Below, one piece after another: positions 1-8,397 of a stretch of 64,000 nucleotides of DNA (the stretch's first letter is position 1; every line of letters starts with the position of its first letter). The stretch is taken from NCBI GenBank assembly GCA_000155435.1, contig DS990260.1, forward strand, positions 1,194,056 through 1,258,055, written 5' to 3'. Source of the DNA: Clostridiales bacterium 1_7_47FAA. GTDB lineage: Bacteria; Bacillota; Clostridia; Lachnospirales; Lachnospiraceae. The notes under the pieces are model-generated. The model worked only from the letters and a program-made list of their open reading frames with translations. It did not search any database and was not told the origin of the DNA. Made by a program: the position numbers and the translations under genes.

Positions 1-93
1 GAGTCCAAAGATGGACGTACTGCACTCATAACCTTGCTTGAAAAAGCAAAAGAGGGAATCCAAGGACTGACCGGAACTCAAATTCACCAATAA
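1..93 (+). CDS. C-terminal end of an unidentified protein (partial)
   Basis: An open frame enters from the left edge and ends at a TAA at 91-93, giving 30 residues that finish LTGTQIHQ. The tail looks helical and charged (LLEKAKEGIQ). It stops 20 bases before the permease ATG, so the two are probably co-transcribed. Too little is present to name a family. Confidence 0.6.
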   Translation, partial: ESKDGRTALITLLEKAKEGIQGLTGTQIHQ

Positions 94-113
94 GCCCAAG
101 GAGGAACTTAAAT

Positions 114-1484
114 ATGAATCAGGCAGGTAATCAATCAGCTTTATTTGACTATTATGGAAAACCTAGTTTTTCCCAGGCATTCCCACTTGCAATGCAGCAT
201 GTGGTGGCCGCAATCGTGGGGTGCGTAACCCCCGCCATTATCGTATCAGGAGCAGCAGGGCTCAATCCCACTGATAAAGTCTTTTTAATACAGGCAGCCC
301 TTGTTGTGGCAGGTTTAGCCACACTATTACAGCTTTTCCCCATCGGCAATAAGAACGGTCTTCATATCGGAGCCGCCCTTCCTGTCATCATGGGTGTGAG
401 TTTTGCTTATGTCCCCAGCATGCAGGCCATTGCAGGCCATGAAAGCGGGCTGGGGGTTCCGATGATATTAGGCGCCCAGATTGTAGGCGGCGTGGTGGCA
501 ATCATTGTTGGTTTTTCCATTAAGAAGATACGCAAGCTGTTCCCGCCGTTAATCGCCGGTACTGTTGTGTTTACCATCGGTCTTTCCTTATATCCCACTG
601 CCGTCAACTACATGGCAGGCGGAGCCGGCAAGCCCCTGGCAAGCGAAATCGGTAAACTGGGCTTTGGCTCATGGCAGAACTGGACAACTGCGTTGATTAC
701 TTTAGCCGTTGTCACCGTTTTAAATCATTTCACCAAAGGTATCCTGAAGCTGGCCTCCATCCTTATCGGCGTGATTGTGGGTTATGCCGTTGCCCTGGGA
801 TTTGGGCTGGTTGACTTCAGCGGCGTTGCCTCGGCTGGTATTTTCCAGTTCCCGACCCCGCTGCACTTTGGGGTAATATTTGATCCTTCTTCCTGTATTG
901 CAATCGGCCTTTTATTTGCCATCAATTCAATCCAGGCAATCGGTGACTTTTCCGCAACCACCACCGGCTCCATGGAGCGTATGCCGGAGGACAAGGAATT
1001 ACAGGGAGGTATTGTGGGTTACGGTATCTCCAATATCATAGGCGCTGTGCTGGGCGGGCTTCCAACCGCCACCTACAGCCAGAACGTAGGAATCGTAGTG
1101 ACCACCAAGGTAATCAACCGCATCGTTCTCGGAATGGCGGCTGTCATCCTGCTGGTTGCAGGCCTGATTCCCAAGTTCTCAGCAGTCCTGACCACCATTC
1201 CCCAGTGTGTACTGGGCGGCGCTACCATCACAGTATTCGCATCCATTGCCATGACCGGTATCAAGTTAGTCATGACAGAGGACATGAACTACCGCAATAC
1301 TTCCATCGTAGGCCTTTCCGTAGCATTAGGAATGGGCGTTACACAGGCAGCCAATTCCCTGGCAGCATTCCCTGACTGGGCAACTACCATCTTTGGTAAG
1401 TCCCCTGTTGTGGTTGCAACCTGTGTGGCAATCCTGCTGAACGTAATCCTTCCAAGGGATAACACGGCAGCGAAAAAGAATTAA
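114..1484 (+). CDS. NCS2-family uracil/xanthine permease
   Basis: A 456-residue polytopic membrane protein, the usual length for nucleobase:cation symporters that import xanthine or uracil. The family's QH motif is visible in the first membrane span (AMQHVVA). The nucleobase-transporter signature Q-N-x-G-x4-T-[RKG] is present as QNVGIVVTTK near residue 323. An AAGGAGGA ribosome site sits at 99-105 ahead of the ATG. A strong hairpin follows at 1529-1566, closing the unit. Whether the substrate is xanthine, uric acid or uracil cannot be decided from sequence alone; the overall look favours the xanthine branch. Confidence 0.88.
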   Translation: MNQAGNQSALFDYYGKPSFSQAFPLAMQHVVAAIVGCVTPAIIVSGAAGLNPTDKVFLIQAALVVAGLATLLQLFPIGNKNGLHIGAALPVIMGVSFAYVPSMQAIAGHESGLGVPMILGAQIVGGVVAIIVGFSIKKIRKLFPPLIAGTVVFTIGLSLYPTAVNYMAGGAGKPLASEIGKLGFGSWQNWTTALITLAVVTVLNHFTKGILKLASILIGVIVGYAVALGFGLVDFSGVASAGIFQFPTPLHFGVIFDPSSCIAIGLLFAINSIQAIGDFSATTTGSMERMPEDKELQGGIVGYGISNIIGAVLGGLPTATYSQNVGIVVTTKVINRIVLGMAAVILLVAGLIPKFSAVLTTIPQCVLGGATITVFASIAMTGIKLVMTEDMNYRNTSIVGLSVALGMGVTQAANSLAAFPDWATTIFGKSPVVVATCVAILLNVILPRDNTAAKKN

Positions 1485-1528
1485 TCCTCTAATTGTATGT
1501 AATGGTACAGCTAGTTTATAATGTTTGG

Positions 1529-1566
1529 AAATGCCTCTGGCCGGGATTCGCGGCCGGAGGCATTTT
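1529..1566 (+). terminator. Rho-independent terminator after the permease
   Basis: AAATGCCTC..GGCCG pairs with CGGCC..GAGGCATTT around a GGATTCG loop, followed by TTTTC. Confidence 0.75.
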
Positions 1567-1642
1567 CATGTTCCCTTTTTTCCTATTCCCAATATCCGTT
1601 TTAAGCATGTTTTTGCAATTCATAACAGATTTTCAATCATCC

Positions 1643-1671
1643 TGAAAGGATACGGCCTTCACAATCGTATT
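1643..1671 (+). promoter_or_regulatory. Possible ECF-type promoter
   Basis: TGAAAG (1643-1648) and CGTATT (1666-1671) are 17 bases apart, resembling the -35/-10 of ECF-sigma promoters. Its place ahead of a sigma/anti-sigma operon would fit autoregulation. The match is weak and the sigma's true motif is unknown. Confidence 0.3.
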
Positions 1672-1708
1672 ATGGATGAGACACTAATTAAGAAGGAGAT
1701 TGAAAATC

Positions 1709-2050
1709 ATGAAAATCAGGACTATAATAGCAACAGCAGTAACAGGAATCGTATTAATGGCAGCAGGCAGCAGCCTTGCCTTTGGCGCGGACTGGACGTG
1801 TCCAAGGGGCTATGGGGACTGTACCAGCTATGAATACTGCACCACCCATGACCATGGGGACTGTGACGGACACTGGTCTGAGGAAGGCGACTGGGTGTGC
1901 CCGGACGGGACCCACAGCTATAGCTGCTCCTCTTCCACCGCTTCCTCCCCATCCGCCGCTTCCGGCAGCAGACGCGGTCACCACGGTGAACACAGGCAGG
2001 GCGGTCAGGGACATCACGGCAGCCATGGCTGCGGGACGGATTGCAGATAA
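1709..2050 (+). CDS. Small secreted Cys/His-rich protein
   Basis: About 113 residues. The ATG at 1709 is preferred over the in-frame TTG at 1700 because AAGGAG lies about 8 bases upstream. An N-terminal signal peptide (MKIRTIIATAV..., cleavage near SLAFGA) is followed by a Cys-rich segment (TCPRGYGDC, CTTHDHGDCDGH), a Ser/Ala linker, and a His/Gly-rich tail (GHHGEHRQGGQGHHGSHG). This composition suggests an exported metal-binding protein. It lies 27 bases upstream of the ECF sigma gene, so it is probably in the same operon and may be the regulon's target or sensor. No named family is recognised; the function is inferred from composition only. Confidence 0.7.
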   Translation: MKIRTIIATAVTGIVLMAAGSSLAFGADWTCPRGYGDCTSYEYCTTHDHGDCDGHWSEEGDWVCPDGTHSYSCSSSTASSPSAASGSRRGHHGEHRQGGQGHHGSHGCGTDCR

Positions 2051-2077
2051 GCATATGCCATACCAGATGGAGAAACA

Positions 2078-2572
2078 ATGCGGCAGGAAACAGATGTAGA
2101 GCAGGCAATCGAGCAGTATGCTGACATGATAAAGCATATCTGCCTTGTCTATATGAAAAATGAAAGCGATACAGAGGACGTGTTTCAGGATGTGTTTTTG
2201 AAATACGCCCTTTTTTCTGAACCCTTTGAGTCGGAAGAACATAAAAAAGCCTGGCTGATACGTGTGGCCATTAACCGGTGCAAGGATGTGCTCCGAAGCT
2301 TTTTCCACAGGAATACATGTTCCCTGGACGAGGCCATGGCCGTGGCCGCCCCTGACAGCGGGGACTTCTCCCATGTGCTGGAGGCCGTCATCCGGCTTCC
2401 TGAGAAGTATAAGATCCTGGTGTACCTGCACTACTATCAGGGATATTCCGCCGTGGAGATTGCAGGCATCCTGCACAAAAAGGTGAATACCGTATACACG
2501 CATCTGGCAAGGGCCAGGGCAGAATTAAAAGACATGCTGGGAGGTGATGAAGGTGAAACAGGAAATCCGTAA
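2078..2572 (+). CDS. ECF-type RNA polymerase sigma factor
   Basis: 164 residues with the two-domain layout of sigma-70 group IV. Region 2 is at about residues 8-70 (DVFQDVFLKYALF...KAWLIRVAINRCKD). Region 4 is at about 105-155 (LPEKYKILVYLHYYQGYSAVEIA...VNTVYTHLARARAELK), with a clear helix-turn-helix. The gene overlaps the start of the RsgI-like gene by about 20-29 bases, the typical translational coupling of a sigma factor with its anti-sigma. It would direct transcription of an extracytoplasmic stress regulon, probably including this operon. Confidence 0.9.
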   Translation: MRQETDVEQAIEQYADMIKHICLVYMKNESDTEDVFQDVFLKYALFSEPFESEEHKKAWLIRVAINRCKDVLRSFFHRNTCSLDEAMAVAAPDSGDFSHVLEAVIRLPEKYKILVYLHYYQGYSAVEIAGILHKKVNTVYTHLARARAELKDMLGGDEGETGNP

Positions 2573-3329
2573 GGCATTTGACGCGGTCCGGTGCGAAGAC
2601 GGACTGAAGGAACGGACACGTGACCGTGTAATACGCAGGATGGGACAAAAGCAGCCAAAACCTGCCCTGCGCCGGATGAGACTTGCCGTGTCCCTGGCCT
2701 GTCTTCTGGTGTTTGCCGGAAGCGGATTCGGCGGATACCAGCTCTACTATGCGGAGGCAGCCACCATCAGTATTGATGTGAATCCCAGCATTGAACTGGG
2801 AATCAACCGGTGGGGAAGGGTTGTGGAGGAAGTCCCCTATGGCAGGGACGGTGAAATGGTGCTGCGCCAGGTTTCCCTGCGGCATCTGGAATATGAGGAA
2901 GCCCTCAACCGCCTGCTTGGCAGTGAGGTCATGCAGGACTACCTGAAAAAAGACGCCCTGCTGTCCATCACACTGGAGAACAGGGGCGGGGACGGCATTT
3001 TACTGGAAAACCTTCAAAGCTGTGTGGACACCACCCTCAAACAGTGCCACAGCCAGGCCAGGACAGAATATGTCAGCGTGGACGGCCACATGTGCCAGGA
3101 AGCCCACAGCCTTGGCATGTCCGTGGGGAAATATCACGCCATACAGGAGCTTCTCACCGCGGACCCGCAGGCCACCCTGGACGAGTTCAAGGATAAGTCC
3201 ATGAAGGAAATCAAGGGACATACGGAGCACTGTGGGCACAAGGCACAGGAAACAGGAGAAAAGGAAACAGGGGAAAAGGCAGCCGGTGGCTGCCATAATA
3301 GGGGGCATCACGGAGGGCGGGAGGACTAA
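2547..3329 (+). CDS. RsgI-like membrane anti-sigma factor with His/Cys-rich tail
   Basis: About 260 residues. The start is ambiguous: GTG 2544, ATG 2547 or GTG 2553, with GGGAGG at 2539-2544. A cytoplasmic N-terminus of about 45 residues is followed by one membrane span (VSLACLLVFAGSGFGGY). Next comes the motif ISIDVNPSIELGINRWGRVV, which is characteristic of the extracytoplasmic part of RsgI-family anti-sigma factors. The extreme C-terminus is rich in His and Cys (HTEHCGHK...GCHNRGHHGG), echoing the secreted protein at 1709-2050. It presumably holds the upstream ECF sigma at the membrane until a signal, possibly a metal, is sensed. Its stop codon overlaps that of the opposing gene. Confidence 0.82.
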   Translation: MKVKQEIRKAFDAVRCEDGLKERTRDRVIRRMGQKQPKPALRRMRLAVSLACLLVFAGSGFGGYQLYYAEAATISIDVNPSIELGINRWGRVVEEVPYGRDGEMVLRQVSLRHLEYEEALNRLLGSEVMQDYLKKDALLSITLENRGGDGILLENLQSCVDTTLKQCHSQARTEYVSVDGHMCQEAHSLGMSVGKYHAIQELLTADPQATLDEFKDKSMKEIKGHTEHCGHKAQETGEKETGEKAAGGCHNRGHHGGRED

Positions 3330-4366
3330 CAGCCCTCAATCCCATAAAGCCTCACGGCATTCCTCCAGAGGATGTCCTCCTTCTCTTCCCCTGATATATC
3401 CAGACTTCTTATGAAATCAGGCCCGTCCGTAAGCCATTCCATGCGCACAGGGTATGAGGAGCCATAGATGATATGGTCTGAACCAAGTACCCTTACCGCG
3501 CCCTCAAGCGCTTCCCTGCCCCATGGCTGCGCATGGCTGGTCTCAAAGAACAGGTTCTCAGATAGATACCGCTCCATCTCATCCCCGTTATCCTCAAAAC
3601 GTCTTACCTCATCCTTTCCCACCGACCTGGCAGGGACCATCATGTTCCGGAAGGCAAAGAAGCCGCCGCCCAGCATGGAATGGACCATCTTAACATGCGG
3701 GTATTTCCCGAACATCCCGCTCATCATTTCCCTGCACACGGCCGTCATCTGGTCGGCACAGCGGCCGTAGGACCTGCGGAGGTTGTTATATGCCAGCAGG
3801 GAACCATGGTCAACCGGCAGCGGGGTATGGTGGACGTAAACCGTCATCCCGTACGCCTCCAGCCGTTCAAACAGGGGGGCAAAGGCTTCATCGTCCAGAT
3901 ACAGCTCCCCATAATGGGCGCTCATCTGTACGCCCTTCATTCCCAGTTCCTCATGGCATCGCTCCAGCTCCCTCAAGGACGCCTCCCCGCCAAAGGGAGG
4001 TATGACCGCAAGAGGGACCAGACGCCCATGGCTGCGCACACCATAATCCGCCATCCCATCATTGAAAAGCCTGGCCATGTCAAGGCCCATCCATTCATGG
4101 CAGCAGGGTACCTTCATGACCGCCCGGTCAATCCCGGCCCGGTCCATGTCCGCAAGCTGTGTATCAAAATCATAATCCCCCTCCGCATAATTCACGCCTG
4201 GGCAGCCTGCGGGGCGCTCGATGACGATTTCCTTTCTTCCGTCATTGTCCCGGACCCGTCCCAGGGTTCCATAAGCCCGGGGAATATCTGCCAGGAACGT
4301 TTGGAGCAGCCTATCATCCTTGAACACCTGTTCCGGGAACCAATATACATTTGCATCTATTACCAT
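3326..4366 (-). CDS. Amidohydrolase-2 (ACMSD-like) family protein with a degenerate metal site
   Basis: 346 residues with the fold signature of amidohydrolase_2 proteins (decarboxylase/hydrolase TIM barrels such as ACMSD). Recognisable parts are MVIDANVYWFP at the start, YVHHTP mid-protein, VHSMLGGG, and YGSSYP near the C-terminus. In active relatives the first motif is D-x-H-x-H and the last is G-S-D-x-P. Here both early His residues and the late Asp are replaced, while the two middle His remain. It may have lost metal-dependent activity or use another chemistry. It diverges from the LysR gene across a 109-bp gap and is probably its target. Confidence 0.75.
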   Translation of the reverse strand: MVIDANVYWFPEQVFKDDRLLQTFLADIPRAYGTLGRVRDNDGRKEIVIERPAGCPGVNYAEGDYDFDTQLADMDRAGIDRAVMKVPCCHEWMGLDMARLFNDGMADYGVRSHGRLVPLAVIPPFGGEASLRELERCHEELGMKGVQMSAHYGELYLDDEAFAPLFERLEAYGMTVYVHHTPLPVDHGSLLAYNNLRRSYGRCADQMTAVCREMMSGMFGKYPHVKMVHSMLGGGFFAFRNMMVPARSVGKDEVRRFEDNGDEMERYLSENLFFETSHAQPWGREALEGAVRVLGSDHIIYGSSYPVRMEWLTDGPDFIRSLDISGEEKEDILWRNAVRLYGIEGC

Positions 4367-4397
4367 CTTACGATACCTCTTTCTCTTGATTCATGGC

Positions 4398-4426
4398 TTG
4401 CGGTTTTTAGCAGAAAACCTTATAAT
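4398..4426 (+). promoter_or_regulatory. Predicted promoter of the LysR gene
   Basis: TTGCGG (4398-4403), a 17-base spacer and a perfect TATAAT (4421-4426) lie about 50 bases upstream of the LysR ATG. The same intergenic region must hold the opposite promoter for the amidohydrolase. Confidence 0.55.
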
Positions 4427-4475
4427 GTTTAGGAAGGTATCTCACTTTTAACCGAATTAATACAGGAGACCATGA

Positions 4476-5351
4476 ATGGATATTGACTATATACATGAAT
4501 TCGTTGTTCTGGCCGGGACCGGCAACTACATGGAAGCCGCGGACAGGCTGTTCCTCACCCAGTCCTCTCTCACCAGGCATATACAGAAGCTGGAAGCCGA
4601 CCTGGGCGTCACACTCTTTGACCGCACCACCAGGCGCATTGAACTGAATCAATACGGCAGGCTGTTCCTTCCCTATGCGGAGCAGATAGCGCTGCTGCAA
4701 AAGGATTATACCACGGCCTTCTGCAATGAACTGAACCGTGAGCGGGGCACCATACGCATTGGCGCCATTCCCGTGATGGCCCAGTACCATATCACGGATA
4801 TCCTTGCCCGTTTCCAGCAGGAGAACCGGAATTACATGCTGGATATCCAGGAAGCGGATTCCCTGCAGCTGATCCAGATGCTCCGTGAGGAAAGGATTGA
4901 CTTTGCGGTCATACGCGAATCCGATGACGCATCCAGCTCATTCAGGAAGATTCCCATTACCCAGGACACCCTGGCAGCCCTGATGCCGAAGAACCATCCC
5001 CTGGCCGGCAGTGGACATATTGAGTTAAAGCAGCTTTACCGCGATTCCTTCCTGCTTCTTGGAAGGGACACGTTCATGTATTCCCTTTGTGTCCGTGAAT
5101 GCCGTACGGCCGGCTTTGAGCCTCATATCGCATTTACCAGCAACCGGGTGGACAATATCATCGGACTGGTAAGCAAGGGCATGGGCGTGGGACTGCTTAC
5201 CAAACGGCCTGTCATGTCAGCCAACCACTCCGACATCGCGGTCGTGGATGTCCTTCCCGCCATCACCACCACCATCAGCCTGGCCTATCTGCCTGATAAG
5301 AAGCTCACAGCCCCCCAGCAGCAGCTGGTCCGGCTTTTTGAGAGCCTGTAA
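4476..5351 (+). CDS. LysR-family transcriptional regulator
   Basis: 291 residues, standard LysR length. The N-terminal winged helix-turn-helix is clear (FVVLAGTGNYMEAADRLFLTQSSLTRHIQKLEADLG, about residues 8-45). It is followed by the linker helix and a two-lobed effector-binding domain beginning at GTIRIGAIPVM. LysR proteins typically control a divergent neighbour in response to a small ligand. Here that neighbour is the amidohydrolase, and by proximity the import/hydrolase cluster at 5.4-13 kb could also be controlled. The ligand is not predictable from sequence. Confidence 0.92.
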   Translation: MDIDYIHEFVVLAGTGNYMEAADRLFLTQSSLTRHIQKLEADLGVTLFDRTTRRIELNQYGRLFLPYAEQIALLQKDYTTAFCNELNRERGTIRIGAIPVMAQYHITDILARFQQENRNYMLDIQEADSLQLIQMLREERIDFAVIRESDDASSSFRKIPITQDTLAALMPKNHPLAGSGHIELKQLYRDSFLLLGRDTFMYSLCVRECRTAGFEPHIAFTSNRVDNIIGLVSKGMGVGLLTKRPVMSANHSDIAVVDVLPAITTTISLAYLPDKKLTAPQQQLVRLFESL

Positions 5352-5368
5352 GTGCACAGGCTCCTTTT

Positions 5369-6127
5369 TTATCCCATAAACAGCCCGCCGTTAAGGCGGA
5401 GTACCTGCCCGGTCATGAATCCTGCTTCCTCGCTTGCCAGATAACACACCACAGCCCCAAACTCCTCCGGTGTCCCATTCCGTCTTACCGGTATCCGGAG
5501 GACCAGCGTCCGGTTGTCCAGCTCGTCTTCCCCTTCCGGCGCATGGTCATTCTCCATGCCGCCCCTGGCAATACAGTTAACCGTTATGCCCTGGACGGCC
5601 AGCTCCCTGGCCAGATACCTGGTCATGGAAATCACCCCGCCCCTGGCAGCACATTCTAAAAGTCCTTCCTCTAAAAGCCCGTTTTCCGCACCTGTACCGG
5701 ACACCAATATGATGCGCCCGGCCCTGCTCTTCTTGAGATAGGGGATTGCCTTCTGCACCATGGTAAAGCTTCCGGTAATCTGATGGTGGAGCTTCCCATC
5801 CAGTTCCTCCTCCGTTATATCGGATAAATCCTGACGGCGCGCCGCCGCGCCCTGGTTCGGTATGATCACATCCACTGAACCGAATCTCCGGTATACCTCA
5901 CCATAGACAGCCCCATCCCCGTCCTCATTGCTAAGGGCAATGCATGTCCCTGGATTATCTTCCACCTCCGCAATCAGCCGTCCCGCATCTGCCATGTTGT
6001 GGGTTACCATCACCACATTCATCCCGGCCGCGGTCAGCATCCTGACCGCCCCGGCCCCCACATGGCCCGTTGCCCCGGCAATGACTGCCGTACGTCCCTT
6101 TAATGTATACATACCCATCTCCGTCAT
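5369..6127 (-). CDS. SDR-family protein lacking the canonical Tyr/Lys
   Basis: 252 residues with a Rossmann dinucleotide-binding start (IAGATGHVGAGAV), a central NQGAA in place of NNAG, an IILVSG strand keeping the catalytic-type Ser, and the usual C-terminus (SEEAGFMTGQVLRLNGG). At the YxxxK position the sequence reads ECAAR followed by GGVISMTRYL, so Tyr becomes Glu and Lys becomes Arg. It may bind cofactor without classical dehydrogenase chemistry or catalyse something else. Its ATG overlaps the stop of the upstream hydrolase (ATGA), so the two are translationally coupled at the 3' end of the import operon. Confidence 0.8.
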   Translation of the reverse strand: MTEMGMYTLKGRTAVIAGATGHVGAGAVRMLTAAGMNVVMVTHNMADAGRLIAEVEDNPGTCIALSNEDGDGAVYGEVYRRFGSVDVIIPNQGAAARRQDLSDITEEELDGKLHHQITGSFTMVQKAIPYLKKSRAGRIILVSGTGAENGLLEEGLLECAARGGVISMTRYLARELAVQGITVNCIARGGMENDHAPEGEDELDNRTLVLRIPVRRNGTPEEFGAVVCYLASEEAGFMTGQVLRLNGGLFMG

Positions 6128-7386
6128 ATGAACCGTCCATTCTGGTCAATCCACGAGTCAACAAAATCAAACAGCACCTTAACCGTATCCCCGAACTGTC
6201 CCGGATACGCCTCCGCCTCATAAGCCGGGGTGAAATTATGTCCGGCCCCTTCCACAAAGCCCAGGGTCTTATCCACGCTTCCCGCCCGCTCATATATCAC
6301 CTCGGACGCCAGATATTCATAGCTTCCCGTCATCCCCATGACAAGCATGGGAACATGGATTCCCGGCACATTGGAGGGTGGGCAGCAGTAGCTGGAATCC
6401 CAGTCAATCCCGTAAACGCCGTCTTCCCCCACCCGGAAATCCTCCGTGGTCCGGACGTCCTGGGAACGCAGATATGTCTTGACCGTGGTCATGACCCCGC
6501 CGCACCTGAGGGAACCTGTATTCTGCTGTCCCGGGCGCGACACCCTGACGCTGGGCACCACCTGCAGCGTGATGCTGCCATCCCCGTGCAGCAGGGGCCA
6601 CTCCTTCTTTGTATGGGACAGCAGGCTGAGGTCCTGGGGAAACAGTTTGTTGTTAGGCGCAATCTGGTTGGCGCCCGGAATCACCATAGGCTCATCATCC
6701 GAGTACGCCCCCCTTCCATCCTCAATATCCCTGAGCCGGTTAACGGCATGTTCAATCAGCCGGTTGCCCCGTTCCCCCTGGGCCTTATAAAACCTGCGTT
6801 TAAACCCTTCGCTGTAATGGGCGCCGTCCGGGTGGAACCCATGATCCATGTTAAATAAATCCAGCCCCGGATCCCGTCCGGCACCCCCTGACTCCTCCAT
6901 GACGGCAGGATCCAGGCTGAAGAGTGTCATGGCCCCGTTGCCAAAGTTGGAATCCAGGAAAACCACCCCGTCCGCAGCAGGCAGTGTCTCAATCAGCCCG
7001 CAGGGAATCAGCTTTTCAGGCCCCTGGAACACCTCCACGCCGTTTTCAGCCACGCACTGGTATGCGCTCATAAGGGTGGCGCCGCCGCTGTGGCCCAGCA
7101 GAAGTACCTTTTCAATACCGGGATAGCCCTTTAAAAATTCCACGGCAGCCTTCACATTCAGCAGCTTATCGTCCAGCGTTGATTTGGCATCTGCCACCGT
7201 TGCAGCCAGGACGCGGTATCCCCGCCTGGCCAGTTCCGGAGCCGGCAAAAATCCCAGATAGCTTTCATCTGAATGCATCAGCACAATGCCGATCTGGCTT
7301 TTCCTGCCCAGCAGTTCCGGTTCATACAGCAGTCCCGTCACCCTGTCCGGCAGCGGTACAAATGCGATTCTATAATTATCAGACAT
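6124..7386 (-). CDS. Alpha/beta hydrolase (serine hydrolase)
   Basis: 420 residues. The nucleophile elbow is visible as LLLGHSGGATL at about residues 95-105 and a candidate catalytic His as EGAGHNF near the C-terminus. A serine hydrolase of the esterase/dienelactone-hydrolase type is likely; the substrate is unknown. A GAGAGG ribosome site precedes the ATG. It lies 48 bases downstream of the ATPase genes of the ABC importer and overlaps the SDR gene by four bases. This suggests it acts on the imported compound inside the cell. There is no signal peptide. Confidence 0.82.
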   Translation of the reverse strand: MSDNYRIAFVPLPDRVTGLLYEPELLGRKSQIGIVLMHSDESYLGFLPAPELARRGYRVLAATVADAKSTLDDKLLNVKAAVEFLKGYPGIEKVLLLGHSGGATLMSAYQCVAENGVEVFQGPEKLIPCGLIETLPAADGVVFLDSNFGNGAMTLFSLDPAVMEESGGAGRDPGLDLFNMDHGFHPDGAHYSEGFKRRFYKAQGERGNRLIEHAVNRLRDIEDGRGAYSDDEPMVIPGANQIAPNNKLFPQDLSLLSHTKKEWPLLHGDGSITLQVVPSVRVSRPGQQNTGSLRCGGVMTTVKTYLRSQDVRTTEDFRVGEDGVYGIDWDSSYCCPPSNVPGIHVPMLVMGMTGSYEYLASEVIYERAGSVDKTLGFVEGAGHNFTPAYEAEAYPGQFGDTVKVLFDFVDSWIDQNGRFI

Positions 7387-7434
7387 ATAAGACCTCTCTT
7401 ATTTTCCTTTTTAGATTACCAGGGAGTACAATCC

Positions 7435-8394
7435 CTAGAGCGTGTTTATCTCCGCCACACGGCAGCAGGACACAAAATGACGGTCGGAAACCATGGTCAG
7501 CTGCTGCGGTTCCCTGCACGCCTCCTTTGCATAGGGACATCTGGAATAAAACCTGCATCCCGGCTTCGGGTTGATGGGCGAGGTAATCTCCCCCTTCAGC
7601 GGAAGCCGCTTCATGGGATGGAGGATATCCGTGGACGGGATTGCCGAAAGCAGCGCCTTTGTATACGGATGCAGGGTGTGTGCAAACAATTCCCTGCTGG
7701 GCGCCTTCTCCACCAGCTGCCCCAGATACATCACGCATATATTGTCCGAGATATGCCGCACCACGGAAAGGTCATGTGTGACGAACATATAGGCCACCTT
7801 GCTCTTCTCCTGCAGGTCCATCAGCAGGTTCAGCACCTGGGCCTGGATGGAGACATCCAGGGCGCTGACCGGCTCGTCGCAGACAATGAACTCCGGGTTC
7901 AGGGCCAGTGCCCTGGCAATCCCCACCCGCTGGCGGCGTCCCCCGTCCAGTTCATGGGGATAGGAGCGTCTGAGCCGCTCATCCACCCCCACCAGGTCCA
8001 TCAGGCGGTTGGCCTCATCCCGCAGTTCCGCCTTGGAATGAAACCTTCCCGAATGCTCCAGAGGTTCCATGATGGTGGATTCAATCCGCATGCGGGGGTT
8101 CAGGCTGGAATAGGGATCCTGGAACACAATCTGCATCTGTTCCCGCACCCTGCGCAGTTCACCCTTGCGTACATGGGTGATATCCTGGCCATTTAACAGG
8201 ATCTGCCCCTCCGTGGCCTCCTGCAGGCGGATTATGGTGCGCCCCAGGGTGGATTTACCGCATCCCGACTCCCCCACTACCCCAAGGGTCTCACCTTTTT
8301 CAATGGAAAATGATACATCATCCACCGCATGGTTGGTTCCGGCAGGCACTTTGAAGTATTTTTTCAAATGTTTTACTTCTATCAGGGACGGCAT
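7435..8394 (-). CDS. Peptide/nickel-type ABC transporter ATPase (DppF/OppF-like)
   Basis: 319 residues. Walker A is GESGCGKST, Walker B is in [13 protein letters not shown], the H-loop is VTHDLSV, and the C-terminal oligopeptide-transporter extension ([14 protein letters not shown]) carries the Cys cluster usual for this family. The ABC signature is LDGGRRQRV rather than LSGGQRQR, a variant with a charged residue in the second position. It pairs with the DppD-like ATPase immediately upstream (3-base gap) to power import through the two permeases. The start has an AAGGAGG site at good spacing. Confidence 0.92.
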   Translation of the reverse strand: MPSLIEVKHLKKYFKVPAGTNHAVDDVSFSIEKGETLGVVGESGCGKSTLGRTIIRLQEATEGQILLNGQDITHVRKGELRRVREQMQIVFQDPYSSLNPRMRIESTIMEPLEHSGRFHSKAELRDEANRLMDLVGVDERLRRSYPHELDGGRRQRVGIARALALNPEFIVCDEPVSALDVSIQAQVLNLLMDLQEKSKVAYMFVTHDLSVVRHISDNICVMYLGQLVEKAPSRELFAHTLHPYTKALLSAIPSTDILHPMKRLPLKGEITSPINPKPGCRFYSRCPYAKEACREPQQLTMVSDRHFVSCCRVAEINTL

Positions 8395-8397
8395 ACA

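Noticed and set aside
1754-2503. 249-aa minus-strand ORF opposite the sigma factor
   Set aside because: Shadow of two well-supported genes; composition is His/Cys-biased as expected for an antisense frame.
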